Shown one piece after another: positions 1 through 9,246 of a stretch of DNA of 37,314 nt (within the stretch, counting starts at the first letter, position 1; every line of letters begins with the position of its first letter). The notes under the pieces were generated by a model. The model saw only the letters and a program-made list of their open reading frames with translations. It did no database searches and was not told the origin of the DNA. The position numbers and the translations under genes were made by a program. The stretch is from Lentisphaerota bacterium. GTDB lineage: Bacteria; Verrucomicrobiota; Lentisphaeria; Oligosphaerales; JABHEG01. The stretch spans positions 1 through 37,314 of the forward strand of contig JABHEG010000386.1 of assembly GCA_018676675.1 (NCBI GenBank), in the 5' to 3' direction.

Positions 1-1
1 C

Positions 2-364
2 CGATCTGCCCTTACACACATCTACTTCTCGCTGGACGCCGGGGAGCGGAGCCGATTCCATCGGGTGGCCGGCGATGAGGTGTGGAACCTGTACGAGGGC
101 GTCGGCATACGCCTTTATCTTTGGGACGGTTCCGCCATTAGGCCAACCTGTGTGGTGTTGTCGGCTGAGGAACGCTGTTTCTGCCACATCGTGCCGGGAG
201 GGACGTGGCAGGCGGCAGAACCGTTGGAGGGCACGGTGTTGGTGGGGTGTTCCGTGGCCCCGGGGTTCGAGTTCTCGGACTTTGAACTCATGGATCCCGA
301 GTCTGACCTCGCCAGGCGGCTTGCCGCCGTGGCCTCGGACCTTCGGCCGCTGGTTGGCCCCTGA
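2..364 (+). CDS. Cupin_5 (DUF985) family protein, 5'-truncated by the window edge
   Basis: The reading frame is already open at base 2 and ends at the TGA at 362-364, so the start codon lies before the window. The visible part reads THIYFSLDAGERSRFHRVAGDEVWNLYEG, then a hydrophobic strand, then VPGGTWQAAEP and VGCSVAPGFEFSDFELM. The order FHR..DE.W...G, PGG.WQAA and GC.VAPGFEF.DFEL is the signature of the Cupin_5/DUF985 family of small beta-barrel proteins. These are usually about 150-170 residues, so roughly the C-terminal two thirds is present. Function is not established for the family; a sugar or small-ligand role is often supposed. A GTG at 65 is in frame but would cut through the conserved FHR motif, so it is not the start. 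No link to the glycan genes is evident. Confidence 0.85.
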   Translation, partial: RSALTHIYFSLDAGERSRFHRVAGDEVWNLYEGVGIRLYLWDGSAIRPTCVVLSAEERCFCHIVPGGTWQAAEPLEGTVLVGCSVAPGFEFSDFELMDPESDLARRLAAVASDLRPLVGP

Positions 365-466
365 GACGCCTGCTGAACTGACCAAAGGGGGCGGGGCGGC
401 CGAACGGTCGCCGGGCCCTCCCGTCTCCCGCGCAACTCTGTGACGCCCCGAGTGAACCGCTTCCGG

Positions 467-1141
467 CTAGCTCAGTTCGGTTGCTGGATTCGCCCTCCTG
501 CTATCGCTGTTTCGAACGAAGGTACAGTCATTCTCTCCCTGGACCAGAGCAGCGCCTGCTGCTCTGAGAAAGTCGAGGGCTTCTCGACCAAATGCAGCGG
601 TGACCTCCTTGGGGCGAGATGGCCCGATGATGTAGAGATCCTGGTCTGGTTTGCGGTACCATTCCTTCTGCTGCTCGCTCTTGCCTGGATCACCATGGTC
701 GAACCACAGCGTGACATGCCAGTCATCCATATCCCGTCCGGCTAGGCTTGTAGCCTGGCCAGTGTGCCATTCGAGGCTCTCAATTTTGTTCACCGGTATC
801 GTCTGATAGAACATACGGTGCCCGAGACAGGAGAAGCCGAAACGGACGTCCTGCGGAGCCGCCGCTGGCTCAACGATCTCGGCGAAGTGCTTGAGTGAGA
901 ACTCTCCGAGGATGCCGGTAAAGAACTGTCGCGTGCCTTCTTCTCTCCAGACTCCGACAAACACTGCGGTTACCAGCAACAACCAGATGAGGGAGGGGAT
1001 CAACGCGAGTCCGTCGGCCAGATTGCTTAGCGCCAGAGCGACGAAGAAGAGGATGAACGATGTCATGACAGCAGCGCCAACCACGTCGCTGCCCGGTTTC
1101 GGAACACGGAGTCGTGGCGTCGATTGGTCGTCCATCTTCAT
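467..1141 (-). CDS. Uncharacterised two-helix membrane protein
   Basis: This encodes 224 residues. After a short polar N-terminus there are two strongly hydrophobic segments, roughly residues 20-42 (ending in LFFVALALSNL) and 44-66 (IPSLIWLLLVTAVFVGVW), which form a probable membrane hairpin. The rest is a soluble domain rich in aromatic and charged residues, including FSCLGHRMFYQTIPVNKIES, then WHVTLWFDHGDP and DLYIIGPSRPKEVTAAFG. The PH-like pattern of a beta-rich domain after a two-helix anchor is only an impression. I do not recognise the family. An ATG two codons downstream (1135) is an equally good start, since neither has a clear ribosome site. The gene stands alone between the cupin gene and the heparinase-like gene, and nothing ties it to glycan breakdown. 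Confidence 0.7.
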   Translation of the reverse strand: MKMDDQSTPRLRVPKPGSDVVGAAVMTSFILFFVALALSNLADGLALIPSLIWLLLVTAVFVGVWREEGTRQFFTGILGEFSLKHFAEIVEPAAAPQDVRFGFSCLGHRMFYQTIPVNKIESLEWHTGQATSLAGRDMDDWHVTLWFDHGDPGKSEQQKEWYRKPDQDLYIIGPSRPKEVTAAFGREALDFLRAAGAALVQGENDCTFVRNSDSRRANPATELS

Positions 1142-1223
1142 CGTGCATCCAGAGGCTGAGTTCGTTCATTGCCATCTTGTTGGGTAACGCCTGGCGACAG
1201 TGGCACCGTGCTGCGCGACGTCG

Positions 1224-3488
1224 CTACGGTTCCCACGTGAGGGTGAAGTCGATGCAGATGTCAGTGACCGGCTGCGCCGTGTCGTAGCGGAAATGGCGGA
1301 ATATGGCCCGGGCACTTGAGTAGCTGTAGACTTGGTGGGTGCGTTTGATCGAGGCCGTAAGTTCCACGTTGTCGACGATCGGTTGAATGGCGAGTTCGGG
1401 CGGCCCGGCGAGCCGACCGATCAGGCCGTCGAGGGAGAGTCCGCGTTGCTCGTCAGCCTGAAAGAGCCACGACAGTTTCCGGGGGCGCTCGAGCAGGACG
1501 TGGTCTCGGATTACCAACTCTCGGCCGGGCTGGATAAGGATGTCGCGCCAGTACCGAATCAGATCGGCTTCGTCCGGATACACCGGAGTCAGCTCGAGTC
1601 GGATCAGGCCCGTTCCGGAATCCTCGTGCCATTGCACTCGCCGGATTTCCTCACCGCGGTGTGGTTGGGAGGGGAGGGACATGGGGTAACCAACGTCGCA
1701 GCGCTGTCCTGCATCATCGATCAGCATGACTGACCCCGTGCTTGAGTGGAGGGCGTAGCCGCTGTCGGCGGGGTTCAGCATGGTCTGCCCCGCCAAAGCC
1801 AGCCGGAAATCTCCCGCGGCGACCTTCATCATCATGCGGTCACAGGGATCCGGGGCGTGGTGTTCCGCGTGGTATCCACACCAGGGGCCGCAACTCAGGC
1901 TAAGTGTCGTATCCAGGTTGTCATCCCGGAAGTGCACGAGGGCGCTGTCTGCCAGGTACATCAGTCTTCGGGGCGGCACATCCGGAACGTCGGGCAGAGG
2001 GGCGGGGGGAGGCGCGCCGGCGAAGAAGGGCCAGAATCGGCTGTGGTGGTGCGATGCGCCGAGATTCTTCCGGTGGTGCGGCTGCTCGCCCTTGTCCAGC
2101 AGGAGTCTGAGCAGTCGCGCGGCATGTGGGTCACCGGTTCGGGTGAACATGTGACTGAAGAACGTGGGACCCCCAATCAGCTGGAACAACCCGGTATCCA
2201 TGTCTGCGAGCTGTTGATGGTCCTGCTTGCGCAGGACGTTCCACACGAATGGGGCAATAGGCTCAAACGGTCCCCAGTCGTAGATGTCATCCCCTCCGAG
2301 TGCGAGCAAGGTCCATCGGAACAGGCTGAGTTCTTCAAGATAGAGGTAGGTCGAGCGGTGTGAACTGGGTGGGATTGACCCATCCCGTGGCATCGCGTCA
2401 ACACAGCGTCTTGCTCGTGGAAGGACGAACTCGAGCCATTCCTCTGCTTCCGGGATGATGCCATACAGGTTCAGGGCTGCCGTCCCGAACGTCCACAGGG
2501 ATCGCCAGCCGTGGTCCTGCAGGATCGATCCGCCCCAGTAGTCGCGATTGAGGAGGGCGCGACTGACGAAGCTGTTTCCCTGCAGGCGGAGCTTCTCGGT
2601 CAGGCGCTCCCGCAGGTCCGTCCCGAGCTCGTTGTGGAGCATGTGACGTGCCCATGCCATGGCACGTATGATCAGGGCAGCCCCCATGTCGCCGTTGTGT
2701 CCATATCCGTCCGCCCGAGGATTGCCCCAGTGTTCGAGCTCGACGGTTTCGGTGACGAGGGCTATGGCTCGGTCTCGGGCATCAGCATCGTCGAGCAGTC
2801 CCCAGGCGGCAGCCAGCAGGGGAATGTCGAGCCGGTTGGCTGCTCGGATGTCTTGCCCGGGACCACGCGTGAGGGCCCATCTTAGTGCTGCGGTGAGGGA
2901 GTCCCTCATGGAGAATGGTACCGTCGCCAAATGCTGCTTCTGTTCTCTCCAGGAACCCGGGGCACTCCAGGGAGTTGGGACGTTCCCGAGGGCAGAACGG
3001 AGGGCGGGAGGGACGGTCTGGAGCCGGTCGACGGGATCCGGCTCGAGTTGAGCCGAGAGCCAAGCGGCTTCCGGGTAGTTATAGGGCACGAGTTCGACCG
3101 TGTGGTTGCCGTCGTTCTTGAGTCGGCAGGCAAATCGGCCGCGGAAGCGTTTGGCTGCCAGGTCTTCCAGGGAAATCCTCTGGAAGTACCAGAGCCCGAT
3201 GGGCTGGTCGTCGACCGTCACCCAGTAGGATGGGACAAGGGCGTTGCTTGGACCAAGCTTGAAATCCCATGGGCCGGTTCGCTGGCCGCTGTTCCCGTAG
3301 TCATACAGGTCCGTATACAGGCTTTCCCAGTCGAAATCCTGTGCGTCGATAATGCTGCTGAACTGGAACAGGCCGGGAGGAGCCGTGAAGGAGAAGCTGA
3401 GCGTTCCATCAGGTCGGGCACTCAGCGGGATGCGTGTTGGACATCCGCTCATGGTGGACGTGATCGATGTCGCAACGGGGGGTGTCAT
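1224..3488 (-). CDS. Heparinase II/III-like polysaccharide lyase family protein
   Basis: The product is about 754 residues from the ATG at 3488. An N-terminal alpha-helical region (about residues 180-460) contains the toroid-like stretch NRDYWGGSILQDHGW around residue 317. The C-terminal half is a beta-sandwich with WCGYHAEHHAPDPCD (His543, His544), then GDFRLALAGQT, as in the heparinase II/III fold. Such enzymes cleave uronic-acid-containing polysaccharides by beta-elimination. The exact substrate and catalytic Tyr/His/Asn set cannot be assigned by eye, and the usual HGHADxN pattern is only loosely kept. No signal peptide is seen, so a cytoplasmic location is likely. The frame stays open to a TTG at 3584, but the ATG at 3488 has an AGAGG 8 bases upstream and is preferred. 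It is divergent from the six-hairpin/PL8 pair and may share their control region. Confidence 0.72.
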   Translation of the reverse strand: MTPPVATSITSTMSGCPTRIPLSARPDGTLSFSFTAPPGLFQFSSIIDAQDFDWESLYTDLYDYGNSGQRTGPWDFKLGPSNALVPSYWVTVDDQPIGLWYFQRISLEDLAAKRFRGRFACRLKNDGNHTVELVPYNYPEAAWLSAQLEPDPVDRLQTVPPALRSALGNVPTPWSAPGSWREQKQHLATVPFSMRDSLTAALRWALTRGPGQDIRAANRLDIPLLAAAWGLLDDADARDRAIALVTETVELEHWGNPRADGYGHNGDMGAALIIRAMAWARHMLHNELGTDLRERLTEKLRLQGNSFVSRALLNRDYWGGSILQDHGWRSLWTFGTAALNLYGIIPEAEEWLEFVLPRARRCVDAMPRDGSIPPSSHRSTYLYLEELSLFRWTLLALGGDDIYDWGPFEPIAPFVWNVLRKQDHQQLADMDTGLFQLIGGPTFFSHMFTRTGDPHAARLLRLLLDKGEQPHHRKNLGASHHHSRFWPFFAGAPPPAPLPDVPDVPPRRLMYLADSALVHFRDDNLDTTLSLSCGPWCGYHAEHHAPDPCDRMMMKVAAGDFRLALAGQTMLNPADSGYALHSSTGSVMLIDDAGQRCDVGYPMSLPSQPHRGEEIRRVQWHEDSGTGLIRLELTPVYPDEADLIRYWRDILIQPGRELVIRDHVLLERPRKLSWLFQADEQRGLSLDGLIGRLAGPPELAIQPIVDNVELTASIKRTHQVYSYSSARAIFRHFRYDTAQPVTDICIDFTLTWEP

Positions 3489-3845
3489 GGTTTCCGCCTC
3501 TCGCAGTGACTCGTAGCCGGGGCTGACCAAACTGTGGCCGAACGAGTGGTAACGTCCCTCGCTTTCAGCCGATTGCCAACTCAAAACGCCGGCTTCTGCG
3601 GCAGCGATCGATCAACCGCAGAACGCGCTGCTGAGGGTGTTCTCTCCTCAGGTCAATGTCCCTATCTCTGGGCAGCACCCGTCCTGCTGACCCACTTCAC
3701 TTAGGGGCAAGGCTTGCGTGATCGCGTCGGGGGTGACAGATTGATCGGCACGAGAGTCCAGGGCTTCATACGGGCCAGCTGTGGAACGGTGTTCCCCGCA
3801 TAGGCGAGCAGGCTCGGGACGGCCATGAGGAGACTCAGAGGCGAC
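3489..3845. promoter_or_regulatory. Divergent control region between the heparinase-like gene and the six-hairpin/PL8 pair
   Basis: This gap of about 350 bases separates two divergently read enzyme genes. It contains a perfect 5+5 dyad GGAACGGTGTTCC at 3783-3795, some 30-50 bases before the plus-strand start codons, which could be an operator. I see no convincing -35/-10 pair. A reverse-strand reading frame spans part of this area and runs into the plus-strand gene, but it has no recognisable product. Confidence 0.35.
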
Positions 3846-5204
3846 ATGCAGCACAGTGACAGTCGGAAGCCTCAGCATCGCGATCATCTTCCCGGGGAAG
3901 CGCTTGTCGGTGAGTCTGACCTTCAGTACCTGCAGACCCTGGCACGGAACACGATCGGCGAATGCAGAACACGTGTGACGATTGGCGGTCGCGTTTATCC
4001 TGCCTACATGGCGAGCGGCAGTCGGCAATACCCGGCCTTCTGGACTCGGGACGCCGTCTGGATTTCCGTCAGTGGGCTTCTCACGTCGGCGGACGTTGAG
4101 TCCATGGTCGGGATCCTCGCGCGCACGCAGAATGGTCCCGAGCCTCGTGAGCTGAAGTACGGGTTGAGCGTTCCGGCGTGGGCGGTTGCTGATCACGTCC
4201 TGTGTGAAGATGGTGGCGCCGTCTTTTTCCCGGGGACCTACAGCGCCGGTGACGACCAGGGCGACGGCAGGTTCGGGACGCGTGCTGCTCAGGACGCCTG
4301 TTACATGTTCATCGAGTTGGCTTACCTCTGGCATCGACAGACGGGAGAGACCTCCCTGTTTGAGCAGAAGATAGCGGGAGTCCGCCTGCTCGACCGACTT
4401 CAGTATGCGTTCGAGTCACCAGACCACGATGAGGCCAGTGGGCTGGCCGTTACGCGACTCGAATCCCGGTCAGTTGCGTTCTCGGACGCCATCGTCAAGA
4501 CCGGTTTTCTGCTGGACGGCTCCATACTCCGCTGGCGGGCGGCGTTGAGATTGACGTGCATTATGTCTGCACTGGGACAGAGTGAGTGGAGCGCGTTCTA
4601 CAGTGAGGTGGCTGCCCGGATTGCGGGCAGTTTGCCGGGTGCGCTTTGGCACGATACGCGACCCGATGAGGGCTGGTTGCTGTCGGCTTCAGAGATCGGG
4701 TGTCAGGATTGCGTCCGCGGAACGTCCTTCGCTCTGGCCCTGGGCATTCTCGATGCCGACCACTCAAACCGTGCTTCCCGTGCGTTAGCTGCGGCCTCCG
4801 CCTCGGCCACACTGGACGCCACCCCCAGGCCAGGCCAGGTCACCTACCAAGGGCACATCAGACATCTCCGCAGAGGGGAGTACTGGGAAGGAACGCCGAT
4901 GGCCCCGGGGACGTATCAGAACGGCGGATACTGGGGCATGTTCACCGGGTGGTCTGTGAGAGGCGTAGCTATCACTAACCGGGCGTTGGCATGTGAGTTG
5001 GCAGGAGTGTTCGTTGAGCACATGCGGAGATACAGCGCGTTCGATGGGAGCGACGAGGCCCACCGTGGAGCGCCTTGGGAGTGGGTCCATCCCGACGGCA
5101 CGCGAATCGGTCCTCTTTACGGCCCGACGATCACGCTTGCGTACCGAGGATTCTCCGACGGGTTTCGGGTTGACTCGATGCCCCGGCTGACCCCGCCATG
5201 TTGA
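3846..5204 (+). CDS. Six-hairpin (alpha/alpha barrel) glycosidase-like protein
   Basis: This encodes about 452 residues with no signal peptide. Motifs typical of (alpha/alpha)6-barrel glycosidases are visible: QYPAFWTRDAVW (residues 61-72), where WTRD is reminiscent of substrate-binding/catalytic loops in clans GH-L and GH-G, then GTRAAQDACYMFIELAYLWH (about 144-163), and near the C-terminus YQNGGYWGMFTGW and APWEWVHPDGTRIGPLYGP. The family cannot be named with confidence. The fold also houses unsaturated glucuronyl hydrolases (GH88/GH105), which would suit a PL8 partner, but their diagnostic motifs are not obvious. Start: the ATG at 3846 has AGAGG 4 bases before it, while the ATG at 3825, seven codons earlier, has no Shine-Dalgarno. 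The PL8 gene follows after 28 bases, so the two are probably co-transcribed. Confidence 0.7.
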   Translation: MQHSDSRKPQHRDHLPGEALVGESDLQYLQTLARNTIGECRTRVTIGGRVYPAYMASGSRQYPAFWTRDAVWISVSGLLTSADVESMVGILARTQNGPEPRELKYGLSVPAWAVADHVLCEDGGAVFFPGTYSAGDDQGDGRFGTRAAQDACYMFIELAYLWHRQTGETSLFEQKIAGVRLLDRLQYAFESPDHDEASGLAVTRLESRSVAFSDAIVKTGFLLDGSILRWRAALRLTCIMSALGQSEWSAFYSEVAARIAGSLPGALWHDTRPDEGWLLSASEIGCQDCVRGTSFALALGILDADHSNRASRALAAASASATLDATPRPGQVTYQGHIRHLRRGEYWEGTPMAPGTYQNGGYWGMFTGWSVRGVAITNRALACELAGVFVEHMRRYSAFDGSDEAHRGAPWEWVHPDGTRIGPLYGPTITLAYRGFSDGFRVDSMPRLTPPC

Positions 5205-5219
5205 TGGACATGTTCAATC

Positions 5220-5225
5220 AAGGAG
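5220..5225 (+). promoter_or_regulatory. Ribosome binding site of the PL8 lyase gene
   Basis: AAGGAG lies 7 bases before the ATG at 5233 and fixes that start. It sits in the 28-base gap after the preceding stop codon, which supports separate initiation within one transcript. Confidence 0.75.
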
Positions 5226-5232
5226 AACAACT

Positions 5233-7785
5233 ATGCAGAGAGTGACGCCTTTCTGTTTGGCATCGCTGATTGTTTTCGGCGCGTGCAGAATGCTGTTGGT
5301 CCCGGATCCGACTACAGCTCAGAACCCCGGGAAAGTCGCTTACCCGCCAGTCGTCTTGAGCGGAGCGGAGCTCGCCGCCGAACACGCGCGAATCAAGAGT
5401 CGCTACACCACATTTCTTCTTGGCACGGAAGGGACGTTCACCGGGGCATATGGCGAGGAAGCCGCTGCGGGATTCCTTGACCGGATCGGGTGGGGGATCG
5501 GGAAGGCAATAGCATTCGACTTCTCGAAGGATGCGGACAAGACCTTCGCTGCCTTCGAGGGAGCGCCGGGCTACAAGGCCGAGAAATCGGTCTACTCCGT
5601 GATTCTCCAGCAGTACCTGTTGGGGCTTGCCTACGGCTACTGCGTGAACGCCCCCGGCAGTCCACACTACCGGAACCCAGCCGTGCTGGAGCGCTATATC
5701 CAGTGTTTGGAGTACCTGTATGGGCGCGGAATCCGAGCCGGCATGACGTTCCACAACAATGAGAACCGGATGAACATGGTGGGTGCGCCGAAGCCGGAAG
5801 GAGGGGCGGGCAACATCGTCAAGATGGAGCTGCGAATGGGGGCTTACTGCCAGTCCGTGTTGCTGATGGAACCGCACTTCCGAAACACGCCGACGTTTGC
5901 GAAAGCCCGGGCCCTGGTACGGCACCTGGAGATGCTTGGGAAGACCTCTGGCCACGTTCGATATTACGAACCCTATGTGAGTCCCCCGGGTTTCACCTAC
6001 CGGATGCAGTCGGATGCCATCCAGAACTATGGCGACACGACTTTGGTTTCGGCGTTGCTTGAGACGGGCGCCGAGCGACGCGCAGAGATGCTGCTTGAAG
6101 CCCAACGAGTCTTCACGGATTCGCTCAAGGTCATCCCAGGCTGGGCTGACACAATCAAGCCGGACTTCACGGGGTTCCACCACCGTGGAATCTATGGGAG
6201 TGCCTACACCGGCGGCTTCATTCCGCAGGCGGCCTTCGGAGTTCACCTACTTGCCGGGACACACGTTGCGGTTGCGCCGGAGTCAGTCGAGAATCTGAAG
6301 CGACTGATTCTGACCTATCGTCTGTATTGTCAGAAATACGCGATGCCTTTTGGTATCCGTGGGCGCATGCCGGTGAGTACGGCCAACATCAAGATACAGG
6401 CGTTCAGCGGCATCCTCATCTACGCATCGGCGCTTGGCCTCGATGATGCCGAGATGAAGGGCGTCTTTGCCCGCCTGTGGGACAGAGACAGCGTGGGGCT
6501 CCGTTTCCTGTTTACCGGAGGGCGTGGCAAGATTCTCCGCGGCATGTACGCGCTTGACATGCTGCGTGAGCTGGACGCTTCTGCTCCGGTCCCCGAACCT
6601 GACCCAAGTGGCTTTTGGTACAAGCCGTACGGGGGACTGGCGATTCATCGTCGCGACAACTGGATGGTGGCCATGAAGGGGCACAGCAAGTACATCTGGG
6701 ACTTTGAGAGCGGGAAGGAGAGCGAGAATGTCTACGGTCAGTATGTCAGCCATGGGGCCCTGACGATCTTCTCCCGGGGTGATCCGATCAGCGACATCGC
6801 CAGTGGCTACAATCTCAATGAGGGATGGGATTGGCATCGTATGCCCGGGACCACCGCGGTCCACTTCCCAATCAAGCCTCAGGAGCCGCTCAAGCATCGT
6901 CAGTTCAGCCCGGAGACATTCCTTGGCGGGGTGTCCCCTGACGGCGAGAACGGCGTGTTCGGCATGATCCTGAACCGGGACGAGGCAGCAGACGGAACAC
7001 GGATTGGCCTCAAGGCACACAAGAGCGCGTTTTTCGTGGATGACAGCATCGTCCTGCTCGGGAGCGGAATCTGTGGGGGCGATGGCGTGCATCCCGTGGA
7101 GACCACCTTGTTCCAGTCATCTGTACCGGGAGAGGCCGAGTTCGAGCTTTCGGAGACAAACCTGGTTGACCCGAGTGGGAACACCTACCATGTACCGGAT
7201 GCGTCCCGGTTGCGGCTTTTCGCAGGCGAACAGGAGTCGTTCCGCGACGATGGGAAGACGCCTTCCAAAGGGAACTACGCGGTCGCCTGGATCGATCATG
7301 GCCTGCGACCGGTGAATGCGGGCTACGAGGTCGCTATTGGCGTGCGTGGTGCGGCGCGGAGGCGCTATGAGGTCCTTCGCAGGGACAGCTCTCTACACCA
7401 GATTCGCTTCCTGGAGGAGAAGTTGATGGGGTACGCGTTTTTCGAGGCGGTTCCCGTTGACGGGGCGGTGGTCGAATCGGTGAGTGACGCATGCCTGGTG
7501 ATGGTCAAAGAGACGACTGACGGGGCCATACTTGGGGTTGCTAACCCGGATCTCGGGTTCCTCCCTCCCGATGCCGACACGCCGACGTTCAGGTTTGTTG
7601 CGTCGGATCAGAACCAGTACTTACCGAGCCAGCCGCGTCCGGTGGTGGTAACGCTCAAGGGATCGTGGGGACTCCCGGCACCGGCTGGGGGCGTTGCTGT
7701 GGTCTCTCGGACCGGGAAGCACACCGCCCTGCGGTTTGCGTGTCAACACGGCATGGGGATCAGAGTGGGGCTTGTCCGGCGTTGA
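5233..7785 (+). CDS. Polysaccharide lyase family 8 (chondroitin/hyaluronan-type lyase), exported
   Basis: The product is 850 residues, close to the usual PL8 length. An N-terminal hydrophobic segment (LASLIVFGAC) is a signal peptide; the Cys at 18 gives only a poor lipobox, so secretion rather than lipidation is more likely. PL8 hallmarks appear in order. FHHRGIYGSAYTGGF (His316/317, Tyr321/325) matches the catalytic His/Tyr region of chondroitinase ABC-type lyases. PFGIRGRMP contains Arg376/378. GGLAIHRRDNWMV, the WDFESGKESENVYGQY stretch (Glu498), and GYNLNEGWDWHRMPGTTAVH form the start of the beta-sandwich domains. The family depolymerises chondroitin, dermatan or hyaluronan by beta-elimination; the exact substrate here is unknown. 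Residue assignments are from pattern memory. It lies just downstream of the six-hairpin gene and converges on a URO-D-like gene. Confidence 0.9.
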   Translation: MQRVTPFCLASLIVFGACRMLLVPDPTTAQNPGKVAYPPVVLSGAELAAEHARIKSRYTTFLLGTEGTFTGAYGEEAAAGFLDRIGWGIGKAIAFDFSKDADKTFAAFEGAPGYKAEKSVYSVILQQYLLGLAYGYCVNAPGSPHYRNPAVLERYIQCLEYLYGRGIRAGMTFHNNENRMNMVGAPKPEGGAGNIVKMELRMGAYCQSVLLMEPHFRNTPTFAKARALVRHLEMLGKTSGHVRYYEPYVSPPGFTYRMQSDAIQNYGDTTLVSALLETGAERRAEMLLEAQRVFTDSLKVIPGWADTIKPDFTGFHHRGIYGSAYTGGFIPQAAFGVHLLAGTHVAVAPESVENLKRLILTYRLYCQKYAMPFGIRGRMPVSTANIKIQAFSGILIYASALGLDDAEMKGVFARLWDRDSVGLRFLFTGGRGKILRGMYALDMLRELDASAPVPEPDPSGFWYKPYGGLAIHRRDNWMVAMKGHSKYIWDFESGKESENVYGQYVSHGALTIFSRGDPISDIASGYNLNEGWDWHRMPGTTAVHFPIKPQEPLKHRQFSPETFLGGVSPDGENGVFGMILNRDEAADGTRIGLKAHKSAFFVDDSIVLLGSGICGGDGVHPVETTLFQSSVPGEAEFELSETNLVDPSGNTYHVPDASRLRLFAGEQESFRDDGKTPSKGNYAVAWIDHGLRPVNAGYEVAIGVRGAARRRYEVLRRDSSLHQIRFLEEKLMGYAFFEAVPVDGAVVESVSDACLVMVKETTDGAILGVANPDLGFLPPDADTPTFRFVASDQNQYLPSQPRPVVVTLKGSWGLPAPAGGVAVVSRTGKHTALRFACQHGMGIRVGLVRR

Positions 7786-7910
7786 GGAGGATGCGGCTCG
7801 GCCCCCAATCGGCAACCTGGGAATGGCGCTCGGGGGCCGCGCGCCGTACAAGCCAGAGAGGTCTGCCCGGGTGTCTCACTTTGCAGCCCTACTGAGTTCT
7901 GGAGACCGGG

Positions 7911-7927
7911 GGGAGCGGCGGCTCCGC
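7911..7927 (+). terminator. Possible terminator hairpin between convergent genes
   Basis: GGAGC (7912-7916) pairs with GCTCC (7921-7925) over a GGCG loop, followed by GCTTTACC. It sits between the PL8 stop and the stop of the convergent URO-D-like gene. The stem is short and the T-run has only three bases, so this is tentative. Confidence 0.3.
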
Positions 7928-7933
7928 TTTACC

Positions 7934-9070
7934 TTACGCGGTTTGAGCGCATCCGAACTCCCTGGAGGTTTCGACCAGAGCGTGGTAGCTCTCTAGAGGC
8001 GTCCCCGGGGCGGCTCCGCCACCGACACTGAGTACGTAGCCGCCGCGGCGTCCCAAGACCTCGATATACATCCTGGCTGCGGCTGTGATGTCGGCCCATG
8101 ATCCAGCCTTGAGGAGATACGCGTCCGGACCTCCCCGCAACACGACGCGGCCAGCCATCTTCTCGGCCAGCACGTGCGGATCCACACAGGAGCCGAATCC
8201 GTTGTGGCGACCGATCTTCAGTTCGTCCCGGATGATGTCGAGGAGGTGTTCGTTCTTGCCGCAGTTGTGGAACCCGCGTCGGCCGGGATAGGCCTTCCAC
8301 GCTTCCTGGTAGTAGGGAACGACGAATTCCATGAACATCTCAGGGGAGAGCATTTCACCGGCATCGCATCCCAGGCTGAGTGGATGGCCGATGTCGCGTC
8401 CCATCATTCTGTCAAAGTAGGGGACGCAGTTCAGGTGGCTGTCGGTCACGATGCGCATGAGGTGGTGGGCCCGTTCTGGCTCCAGGGCCATCCAGAGGAA
8501 CAGGTTAGCGCCTGCCAGGGCGAACGCTGCTGGGATCGGGCCTCCGCCGTGCACGAGGGTGAGACGGATCTCGATGGGGCGCCCATTAATGAAGATCTTC
8601 AGATCGTGACTTGCCTCCACCATGGCGTGGTACCACTCGATCCGGCGAGCGTTGAGCCCATCGGTGGGATGAGGCACGGCCAACGCATCGATCTGTTCCG
8701 GCTCGGTGAGTGGATGGGAGCACTTCGGTGGCCCGTCGTCGGGCCAGACGATCTCCATGTCGAACTCGACCCCGCGCAGGCAGCCGAAATCCGGCTGGAA
8801 CTGAAGCACACTCGGTATAGGGGAATCGTCGTGGACGTTCTCGATCCGCCACTTTGCATTGAGGATTTGCTCCCGCAGGTTGTCGGCTGGGGACCGGATG
8901 TAGTCGGCCGTGGTACGCCCTCGTGCTGCCAATGCGGTCCATTGGTTGGTGTTCAGGACCACCGGCACGCGGTCCGTCGGCTCGAAGACGTCTGTTTTCC
9001 GCAGGCGGTCGCCCTTCTCGGGATTCAGCGCGAGTCTCCGCTCGTCGACCTCAATGTCAATGCGTTCCAT
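7934..9070 (-). CDS. URO-D-like protein (methyltransferase superfamily), Zn site incomplete
   Basis: The product is 378 residues. The overall plan is that of the uroporphyrinogen decarboxylase superfamily: an N-terminal segment leading to TDRVPVVLN, a central YYQEAWKAYPGRRGFHNCG stretch, and late FGSCVDPHVLAEKMAGRVVLRGGPD and YVLSVGGGAAPGTP. The HemE signature (RQAGRYLPEYR) is absent, so it is not a heme enzyme. His268-x-Cys270 corresponds to the H-x-C zinc ligands of MtaA-type methylcobamide methyltransferases. The third ligand, a Cys expected in the segment S348-V-G-G-G352, is missing. The frame extends to 9262, but the ATG at 9070 with GGGAGG upstream is the natural start. It is divergent from the GH20/GH67-like glycosidase gene. 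The reaction is unknown. Confidence 0.85.
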   Translation of the reverse strand: MERIDIEVDERRLALNPEKGDRLRKTDVFEPTDRVPVVLNTNQWTALAARGRTTADYIRSPADNLREQILNAKWRIENVHDDSPIPSVLQFQPDFGCLRGVEFDMEIVWPDDGPPKCSHPLTEPEQIDALAVPHPTDGLNARRIEWYHAMVEASHDLKIFINGRPIEIRLTLVHGGGPIPAAFALAGANLFLWMALEPERAHHLMRIVTDSHLNCVPYFDRMMGRDIGHPLSLGCDAGEMLSPEMFMEFVVPYYQEAWKAYPGRRGFHNCGKNEHLLDIIRDELKIGRHNGFGSCVDPHVLAEKMAGRVVLRGGPDAYLLKAGSWADITAAARMYIEVLGRRGGYVLSVGGGAAPGTPLESYHALVETSREFGCAQTA

Positions 9071-9076
9071 CGGGTG

Positions 9077-9082
9077 CCTCCC
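9077..9082 (-). promoter_or_regulatory. Ribosome binding site deciding the URO-D-like start
   Basis: On the minus strand GGGAGG lies 6 bases before the ATG at 9070. This argues against the longer reading frame, whose 64 extra residues resemble no URO-D N-terminus. Confidence 0.7.
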
Positions 9083-9246
9083 ACGTTCCTGCGCCCACTT
9101 GCCGGGCGCGATGTCTTGGCGTCTTTTCCCCCAACATACGCTGTGTTGCCTGTCTCTTCCTCCCCCGGCGGCTTGCGCAGACGGCAGGATCCGGTATCCT
9201 TCATTTCCGTTCCCTGTAGCGAAGCTGAACAGAGGAGAGCATCCGG

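Noticed and set aside
5218..6246. Minus-strand reading frame of 342 codons
   Set aside because: It is antisense to the PL8 gene, which has unmistakable family motifs.
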